Shown piece after piece: positions 1-3,884 of a DNA stretch of 5,215 nt. Numbering within the stretch: the first letter of the stretch is position 1; every line of letters starts with the position of its first letter. The position numbers were made by a program, and so were the translations under genes. Source of the stretch: Prevotellaceae bacterium (GTDB taxonomy: Bacteria; Bacteroidota; Bacteroidia; Bacteroidales; UBA932); assembly GCA_031289895.1 (NCBI GenBank), contig JAITOP010000133.1, forward strand, positions 1 through 5,215, written 5' to 3'. The notes beneath the pieces are model-generated. The model worked only from the letters and a program-made list of their open reading frames with translations. It had not been told where the DNA came from and did no database searches.

Positions 1-35
1 TTAATTCTTAATTTTCACTTCTTACTTCTTACTTC
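1..35. repeat. Heptamer repeats at 3' end of the small membrane protein gene
   Basis: Five consecutive 7-bp units: TTAATTC, TTAATTT, TCACTTC, TTACTTC, TTACTTC. The last unit (29-35) contains the stop codon of the minus-strand gene at 29-349. The array probably continues to the left of the window. Confidence 0.75.
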
Positions 36-349
36 GTTCGTTTTTTTGCTGCGGCAATGGCAGTGCGAAAATCTTTGTTGCTAATGCCGAGTTGATTTTG
101 ATATTTTTTTCTTTTGTTCTGTTTGGGCAACGATATTCCCAGTGCTACAAACATCAATATAAAAAATATTCCTAAGCCGACCAAACCGCCAAGCAATAGC
201 AATGCGGCAAATCCGATAAACCAAAGTATCACGCTTGTGATACCTGCCTGTTCGTGTTCGTTTGCGCTTTTTTTCCATTCGGCAAACAGCGTTGCATCAA
301 AAGATTTTCCAAAATCTTCGGGCAACAAATTATCTATTATTTTACTCAT
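29..349 (-). CDS. Small two-helix membrane protein, function unknown
   Basis: A 106-residue protein that I do not recognise. Residues 1-36 are polar and acidic/amphipathic (IIDNLLPEDFGKSF, then EWKKSANEHEQ). Two adjacent hydrophobic helices follow at about 37-55 and 56-74, joined by a Gly-rich turn (GGLVGLG), so it is predicted to be an inner-membrane helical hairpin. The tail from residue 76 is strongly basic (KQNKRKKYQ, and KKRTK at the end), so by the positive-inside rule both ends should face the cytoplasm. There is no signal peptide or lipobox, unlike its neighbours. The start is the first ATG in frame, after an A/T-rich leader without a Shine-Dalgarno motif. The stop codon lies inside a run of 7-bp repeats, so those repeats shape the last two codons. 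It is separated from the upstream WG-repeat gene by 176 bp of repeat DNA with no visible promoter. The coding call is good; no role can be assigned. Confidence 0.8.
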   Translation of the reverse strand: MSKIIDNLLPEDFGKSFDATLFAEWKKSANEHEQAGITSVILWFIGFAALLLLGGLVGLGIFFILMFVALGISLPKQNKRKKYQNQLGISNKDFRTAIAAAKKRTK

Positions 350-370
350 AATTATTATTTTTTTAAAAAT

Positions 371-540
371 TAGTATTCCGTATTCTGTAATTCCGTATTT
401 AGTATTTAGTCGTTAGTATTTAGTCGTTAGTCGTTTGTTCATTTTCCGTATTCAGTAATTCCGTATTCAGTATTCAGTATTCAGTATTCAGTATTTAGTC
501 ATTCTTAATTCTTAATTCTTAATTTTTAATTTTTAATTCT
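371..540. repeat. Heptamer repeat block, 176-bp gap between minus-strand genes
   Basis: Nearly the whole gap is built from 7-bp units with occasional 8-bp slips. From 371 there are TAGTATT, CCGTATT and CTGTAATT, followed by a TAGTATT/TAGTCGT module of five units at 400-434. A run of CAGTATT units is centred near 480, and TTAATTC/TTAATTT units occupy about 504-540. The last units overlap the 3' end of the WG-repeat gene. No minus-strand TAnnTTTG element and no hairpin terminator is seen. Confidence 0.85.
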
Positions 541-1713
541 AATGTATCCATATTTTGAGCCTTTTCGTAAAACTGCCAATCCTTCTTTGAAATCGCCATA
601 AAACTTAAGATTAACGCTGTTATTAATATCATCCACAGTGCTAAAAGTTGAACTATTGTCATCTAATGTTGCAACCCACGTTCCGTTTTTGTCGATATAT
701 CCAAGTTTTCCTTCAGATTGTACTATTGCCAAGCCTTCCGAAAATGGATTTGCATTTATAAATTGAGGTTGAATTATCCATGCGCCTGTTTTATCTATGT
801 AACCGTATCTTCCATCAATTTTAACACTTGCCAGACCTTCAGTAAAATTCCATAATGCGTTTTCAGATTGTGGTTCTACAATAAAATTACCTGACTTGTT
901 GATGTATCCCCATTTTTCGTTTTGTTGTACACGGGCAATTCCATCCTTAAAATCATCTGCATAATCGAATTGAGGCTGTATAACCAATTCTCCGCTTTTA
1001 TTGATATAACCGAATTTTCCATTTTTTTTAATTACTGCCATTTCGTCAGAAAAAGAATATGCAATTTCAAATTCTTGAAAAGGAATGACTAATACACAGT
1101 TTTTGTCAATAAAACCAATTTTTTTATCTTCTTGTATTACCTTTAATAATCCATCTGTGAAAATAACTCCGACGCTCTTATATTTCTGAGAAAGTTCCTG
1201 CAAAGGTTCATACCATGCACCTGTTTTATCAATAAATCCCCACGTGCCGTTTGGTAATGCAACAAATGCTATTCCTTCCGAAAATTTTGCCGCAAAAGTA
1301 AATTCAGATTCAGTAATCCATTTTCCGGTTTTATCAATATATTTCCATACATTGTTTATTTTCACCGCTGCTATTCCTTCGTTAAAATCTGAATATTCAG
1401 TAAACTGTGGTTCGGCAATAAATTTGCCTGTATTGTCAATAAAGCCTATTTTGCCGTTTATCATTACCAATGCAATTCCATCCGAAAAATCATTGGCGTT
1501 GTCAAATTGCGGTTCGGCAATCCACGCGCCTGTTTTGTCGATATATCCCCACTTTTCATCAATTTGTACACGAGCTATTCCTTCCGAAAAATCTTCAGCC
1601 CTATCAAACTGAGGTTCAATAACCCACGACCAATCCTGCGAGCAACTTTGTAAACAAAATGCACTCAATATTAGCAATATCATTACTTTTGTCAAATAAA
1701 ATACTTTTTTCAT
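526..1713 (-). CDS. WG-repeat outer-membrane lipoprotein
   Basis: A 395-residue protein made of WG repeats (KWG family). The signal peptide ends in a lipobox, LQSC, with Cys24 as the lipidation site. The residues after it (S-Q-D-W) are only weakly like a Bacteroidota surface-export signal, so the protein may face either side of the outer membrane. From residue 42 there are about ten units of 34-36 residues with the pattern F-S-E-G-hydrophobic-A-x-V, then W/x-G-Y/F-I-D-K-T-G, then E-P-Q-F. They begin near 42, 76, 110, 144, 185, 221, 255, 290, 324 and 375. The true WG dipeptide is kept in units 1, 4 and 7. Unit 5 is degenerate, unit 9 carries an insert rich in Asp, Asn and Ser, and unit 10 is truncated and ends the protein. 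WG repeats are thought to form beta-structured binding surfaces; the ligand is unknown. The gene starts 32 bp after the DUF4878-like gene stops, suggesting co-transcription. Its last codons (RIKN-stop) lie in TTAATTY-type heptamers. Confidence 0.93.
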   Translation of the reverse strand: MKKVFYLTKVMILLILSAFCLQSCSQDWSWVIEPQFDRAEDFSEGIARVQIDEKWGYIDKTGAWIAEPQFDNANDFSDGIALVMINGKIGFIDNTGKFIAEPQFTEYSDFNEGIAAVKINNVWKYIDKTGKWITESEFTFAAKFSEGIAFVALPNGTWGFIDKTGAWYEPLQELSQKYKSVGVIFTDGLLKVIQEDKKIGFIDKNCVLVIPFQEFEIAYSFSDEMAVIKKNGKFGYINKSGELVIQPQFDYADDFKDGIARVQQNEKWGYINKSGNFIVEPQSENALWNFTEGLASVKIDGRYGYIDKTGAWIIQPQFINANPFSEGLAIVQSEGKLGYIDKNGTWVATLDDNSSTFSTVDDINNSVNLKFYGDFKEGLAVLRKGSKYGYIRIKN

Positions 1714-1745
1714 TTTCTTTAAATTTAAATTGTTAAATTATTAAA

Positions 1746-2147
1746 TTAAAACGGATTGCTGTCAAATTTCCAGATGCCATCAATTTTAACCAAATCAACT
1801 TCGTCTTCTTTATCATCTTTATCTTTAACTCTTGATGTTTTTATTGTTACAACAGCCGAATTGTCATCTGCCGAAATTTCTTCAGATAGGATTTCAAACT
1901 TTGCATTTTTTAGCATTTCTTTTATCTCTGCTCTTTCTTCGGGATTGCTGTTCAACATCTTTTCGATTCTTTCGATGTCAGAAATACGTTCTTGCGTAAG
2001 ATGTTTTTTCATAGTCTCGAAATCGAGTTTTTTCGCTGCATTAAATACAGTTAATACAACGTCTTTTGGCGAATTTGCGCCGCCTCCGCAATTTGTCAGC
2101 ATCAGCATTGCCAATGCTGCCGATAGTAATATTTTTGTTGTTTTCAT
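1746..2147 (-). CDS. Small DUF4878-like (NTF2-like fold) lipoprotein
   Basis: A 133-residue lipoprotein. The signal peptide (MKTTKILLSAALAMLM) ends in lipobox LTNC with Cys20. Gly-Gly-Gly follows the cysteine, with no acidic surface-export signal, so it probably faces the periplasm. The mature part resembles DUF4878-type domains: SPKDVVLTVFNAAKKLDFETMKKHL at about 26-50, a charged helical middle (about 51-84), then beta strands with the typical ending in which a V-x-L-V-K-I-D-G-x-W-K-F segment closes the domain (about residues 117-129). Such domains are NTF2-like cone folds without known catalytic residues here, and their function is generally unknown. The family call is from remembered sequence pattern, not from a search. 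A very acidic and basic stretch (KDKDDKEDEVD, about 108-118) sits just before the final strand. It is likely the first gene of a pair with the WG-repeat gene 32 bp downstream. A GC-rich stem-loop and 7-bp repeats lie upstream. No Shine-Dalgarno motif is seen. Confidence 0.88.
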   Translation of the reverse strand: MKTTKILLSAALAMLMLTNCGGGANSPKDVVLTVFNAAKKLDFETMKKHLTQERISDIERIEKMLNSNPEERAEIKEMLKNAKFEILSEEISADDNSAVVTIKTSRVKDKDDKEDEVDLVKIDGIWKFDSNPF

Positions 2148-2190
2148 TTTTATTTATTTTTTTTTAATTTAGTTGTTTCTTTTTTGTTAT

Positions 2191-2258
2191 AAGATGCTTA
2201 AGATGTTTAAGTAATTTATTCGTAATTCGTAATTTTTAATTCGTAATTTTTAATTTTT
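2191..2258. repeat. Short tandem repeats (9-bp pair, then CGTAATT/TTTAATT heptamers)
   Basis: AAGATGCTT and AAGATGTTT form an imperfect 9-bp pair at 2191-2208. From 2221 there are five perfect-register 7-bp units: CGTAATT, CGTAATT, TTTAATT, CGTAATT, TTTAATT. They lie upstream of the DUF4878-like gene, next to the GC-rich stem-loop. Confidence 0.75.
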
Positions 2259-2261
2259 TTC

Positions 2262-2337
2262 CCTGTTAAGCGAGGCTCTGCGTCGTCTGTTGTGCTGGTG
2301 GCTGGCAGCGCGAGGCAGAGCTTATTCGCAAGACAGG
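2262..2337. other. GC-rich elongated stem-loop, unknown element
   Basis: An imperfect inverted repeat about 76 bp long with four nested paired segments: CCTGT (2262-2266) with ACAGG (2333-2337); GCGA (2270-2273) with TCGC (2326-2329); GCTCTGC (2275-2281) with GCAGAGC (2315-2321); and an inner GTGCTG (2292-2297) with CAGCGC (2306-2311, one G-U pair) closing an 8-nt loop. GC content is far above the surrounding intergenic DNA. No U-tract follows on either strand, so it is not a standard terminator. It could be a REP-like palindromic element or a structured RNA in the lipoprotein transcript. No family is recognised. Confidence 0.6.
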
Positions 2338-2362
2338 TTCAACTAATTAAAATTAAAAAAAA

Positions 2363-2716
2363 TTACTTCATGGTTAGAACTACCTCGTATTCACCATCCG
2401 TTAATGTCATCTTGTTGCCATCAACTTTTCCGGTTGCCCACACCATGTCATTTTCATCTGCCAATATAATAACGTGACTCACGTAAGTATATAAGCAATT
2501 CGTCATTGACTCATCAGGATCGCCCGGATATGTCATAACTCCTGTGTAAGTGCTTGTCGAAAAAGTCAAAGTTATTGTCATTCCTTCGGCACTAACTACC
2601 CACGTTGTTCCAACAAGGGATTCGGGTGTAACCACTTCATCATCTTTGCTGCAAGATGTGAACGTAAAACTCATGGCTAATAAAGCAACAACAGCCAAAT
2701 AAAATACTTTTTTCAT
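2363..2716 (-). CDS. Small lipocalin-like lipoprotein with surface-export signal
   Basis: A 117-residue lipoprotein. The signal peptide MKKVFYLAVVALLAMSF ends at Cys22 (lipobox F-T-S-C; Phe at -3 is less usual than Leu). The residues after the cysteine, S-K-D-D-E, fit the Lys plus two acidic residues type of lipoprotein export signal described in Bacteroidota, so a surface location is predicted. From residue 34 the sequence L-V-G-T-T-W-V-V starts a short all-beta domain with alternating hydrophobic strands (MTITLTF, VIILADEN, GNKMTLTDG, YEVVLTM). This is the pattern of lipocalin-like or calycin-like domains common in small Bacteroidetes lipoproteins, where a G-x-W motif opens the barrel. The ligand is unknown and the family call is tentative. 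The first 21 bp of the gene are identical to those of the WG-repeat gene (both begin MKKVFYL). Gaps on both sides (215 and 153 bp) are full of repeats. Confidence 0.87.
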   Translation of the reverse strand: MKKVFYLAVVALLAMSFTFTSCSKDDEVVTPESLVGTTWVVSAEGMTITLTFSTSTYTGVMTYPGDPDESMTNCLYTYVSHVIILADENDMVWATGKVDGNKMTLTDGEYEVVLTMK

Positions 2717-2760
2717 GTCTTTTTGTTTTTTTTAAAATGTTAAACGTTAATTTTTATTTT

Positions 2761-2866
2761 GTATTCTGTATTCAGTAATTCCGTATTTAGTCGTTAGTAT
2801 TTAGTCGTTAGTCGTTTTTAATTTTTAATTAATCTTATTTTCACATTAATCACATTTTCACATTAA
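2761..2866. repeat. Heptamer block followed by octamer-like units
   Basis: Units at 2761-2831 include GTATTCT, GTATTCA, CCGTATT, then a four-unit TAGTCGT/TAGTATT module (2788-2815) and two TTAATT units. ATTTTCAC/ATTAATCAC-type units follow at about 2835-2866, up to the 3' end of the 2870-3451 gene. A 33-bp stretch (2780-2812) is identical to 3489-3521. Confidence 0.85.
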
Positions 2867-2869
2867 TTT

Positions 2870-3451
2870 TTATTTTTTCGTATTTTTAAATTCGGCTTTC
2901 ACCGATTTTGTTTCGAAGCCGCGCAGTTCTAATTTAATATCTCCGTAGATGCGGGTGTTGGTTACTGTTAAATCGCAAATCAGCGGCATGGCATCTGACA
3001 CTATTTTGTCATTTTTCAGGTCGATGGGGCTTGAGTTTTCAAAACCGCCGGTAAACACAATGCTTTCAAATATCGGATTTCCCGATTTATCTCTTGCCAC
3101 AACATTATTACCTGTTGCTTTGTCTTGTTCAATCTTCATGTTACTTTGCACCTGCGACTCTCCAGAATATTTAAATTCAATTTCGTTTTCTTCTGATTTT
3201 GTTTCGCTGTTGTTGTCGGTTTTTGGGAGCAAAATCAATTCTTCGGTAGATAATTTCAGTTCTGTAATTTGTTTTGCGTCTGCCGAAAGACGAAAACTTA
3301 TAACAACTTTTTTCGAGCCATCAAACTCTACTTCGCCAACGTATTCCTGAGGTTCGGAAAACGATGTCAGTTTTTCTTTGCCGCCGCTACCGCAAGCCGC
3401 CGTTGCAAGTATCACAATCGATACTAATGTTAATGCTAATATTTTTTTCAT
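2870..3451 (-). CDS. Periplasmic lipoprotein, family not recognised
   Basis: A 193-residue lipoprotein. The signal peptide MKKILALTLVSIVILA ends at a lipobox-like T-A-A-C with Cys20. The following G-S-G-G-K-E-K carries no acidic export signal, so periplasmic orientation is likely. The mature protein looks mostly beta: alternating strands such as EYVGEVEF, KKVVISFRLS, ELKLSTEELILL, then a Ser/Glu/Asn-rich linker (about 85-97), and a second beta block with IFESIVFTGGF, CDLTVTNTRIYGDIKLELRGF. This could be two beta-sandwich-like lobes. Gly-Gly at 136-137 and a second Cys at about 159 are visible. I recognise no family. It is the minus-strand gene nearest to the divergent control region; its ATG is about 270 bp from the leftward -7-like element, and the leader is composed almost wholly of 7- and 8-bp repeats. 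The start is the first ATG of the frame and gives a proper signal peptide. Confidence 0.87.
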   Translation of the reverse strand: MKKILALTLVSIVILATAACGSGGKEKLTSFSEPQEYVGEVEFDGSKKVVISFRLSADAKQITELKLSTEELILLPKTDNNSETKSEENEIEFKYSGESQVQSNMKIEQDKATGNNVVARDKSGNPIFESIVFTGGFENSSPIDLKNDKIVSDAMPLICDLTVTNTRIYGDIKLELRGFETKSVKAEFKNTKK

Positions 3452-3470
3452 ATCTTTTTATTTTAATTTA

Positions 3471-3606
3471 TATTCAGTATTCAGTAAGTCCGTATTTAGT
3501 CGTTAGTATTTAGTCGTTAGTATTTAGTCGTTAGTCGTTAGTCGTTCTTAATTCTTAATTTTTAATTCTAAAGTATTTAGTATTTAGTCATTCATAATTT
3601 TTAATT
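3471..3606. repeat. Heptamer block upstream of the 2870-3451 lipoprotein gene
   Basis: TATTCAG units are followed by CCGTATT (3490-3496), a seven-unit TAGTCGT/TAGTATT module (3497-3545), then TTAATTC/TTAATTT and TATTTAG units. The module order is the same as in the other two large blocks (CCGTATT, TAGTnnT run, TTAATT units), but with seven middle units against four and five elsewhere. This forms the left part of the 433-bp non-coding region 3452-3884. Confidence 0.85.
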
Positions 3607-3716
3607 CTCATATTCTCACATTCTCATATTCTCACATTTTCACATTCTCACATTTTCACATTCTCACATTCTCACATTCTCACATTTTCACATTCTCACA
3701 TTCTCACATTAATCAC
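3604..3716. repeat. Octamer tandem array ATTYTCAY, 13 copies
   Basis: Thirteen contiguous 8-bp units in perfect register from 3604 to 3707, then one 9-bp variant ATTAATCAC (3708-3716). Variation is almost only C/T at positions 4 and 8 (ATTCTCAC, ATTTTCAC, ATTCTCAT). There are no unique spacers, so it is not a CRISPR array. A leftward transcript starting near 3720 would contain this array in its leader. Confidence 0.9.
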
Positions 3717-3726
3717 ATTTTTTTTA

Positions 3727-3734
3727 CAAAAATA
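3727..3734 (-). promoter_or_regulatory. Candidate leftward -7 element
   Basis: Read on the minus strand this is TATTTTTG, a match to TAnnTTTG. Its centre is 53 bp left of the inverted-repeat centre (3783.5), while the rightward -7 element TACCTTTG is exactly 53 bp to the right. The mirrored -33 position reads TTC instead of TTG, so the promoter would be weaker. The region is very AT-rich and the match may be chance. If real, it would drive the 2870-3451 lipoprotein gene and perhaps those beyond, with a leader of about 270 nt. Confidence 0.35.
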
Positions 3735-3753
3735 TAACAAAAAAAATTGATTG

Positions 3754-3813
3754 AATACCCCACAAAGTGTATATTTTTAGTAAACGGCAAAAAAATACAC
3801 TTTGTGGGGTATT
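3754..3813. repeat. Perfect 19-bp inverted repeat, likely operator
   Basis: The left arm AATACCCCACAAAGTGTAT (3754-3772) is the exact reverse complement of the right arm (3795-3813), with a 22-bp spacer (3773-3794). Its GC content (7 of 19 bases, with a run CCCCAC) stands out from the surrounding A/T tracts. It sits between divergent genes and overlaps the -33 region of the kinase promoter, which fits an operator for a dimeric or paired-dimer regulator. As RNA it could also fold into a hairpin, but no plus-strand transcript is expected to start left of it. Confidence 0.85.
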
Positions 3814-3828
3814 GTAAGCGGCAAAAAA
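3780..3828 (+). repeat. 15-bp direct repeat GTAARCGGCAAAAAA, 34 bp apart
   Basis: Copies lie at 3780-3794 (GTAAACGGCAAAAAA) and 3814-3828 (GTAAGCGGCAAAAAA), differing at one base. The first copy fills most of the inverted-repeat spacer and is followed by TACACTTTG. The second is followed by GAGATACCTTTG, the promoter -7 element. The arrangement looks like a duplicated promoter module in which the first copy has a poorly spaced -7 (TA, 3 bp, TTTG). Confidence 0.65.
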
Positions 3829-3840
3829 GAGATACCTTTG
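3812..3840 (+). promoter_or_regulatory. Bacteroidota-type promoter of the kinase gene
   Basis: TTG (3812-3814), an 18-bp spacer and TACCTTTG (3833-3840) fit the Bacteroidota consensus TTG, about 17-23 bp, TAnnTTTG. Transcription would begin near 3846, giving a leader of about 40 nt (A-rich, no Shine-Dalgarno motif) before the ATG at 3885. The -33 TTG overlaps the last bases of the right arm of the 19-bp inverted repeat, so a protein bound there would compete with or touch RNA polymerase. Confidence 0.7.
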
Positions 3841-3884
3841 CACCATAAATTAAAAAAACGTAAAACAATTTTAACAAAAGTATC

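Noticed and set aside
1244..1612. Plus-strand 122-residue reading frame inside the WG-repeat gene
   Set aside because: Its periodic sequence simply mirrors the WG repeats on the opposite strand.
2292..2477. Plus-strand 61-residue reading frame over the stem-loop
   Set aside because: It starts within the palindromic element, runs antisense into the lipocalin-like gene and shows no domain or supporting start context.
2567..2574. Minus-strand TAACTTTG as a promoter for the DUF4878-like gene
   Set aside because: It lies inside the lipocalin-like coding region, over 400 bp from the next start, and has no -33 TTG at suitable spacing.
3604..3716. CRISPR array
   Set aside because: The units are 8 bp and directly contiguous, with no unique spacers and no cas genes.
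3754..3813. Phase-variable invertible promoter (inverton)
   Set aside because: Bacteroidota invertons have inverted repeats flanking a longer promoter segment. Here the spacer is only 22 bp, too short for usual site-specific inversion, the -7 lies outside the arms, and no recombinase gene is nearby.
3739..3813. Rho-independent terminator for leftward transcription (hairpin then T-tract on minus strand)
   Set aside because: The minus strand does carry an 8-T run soon after the hairpin, but no leftward gene lies to the right in this window, and the kinase promoter overlaps the structure.
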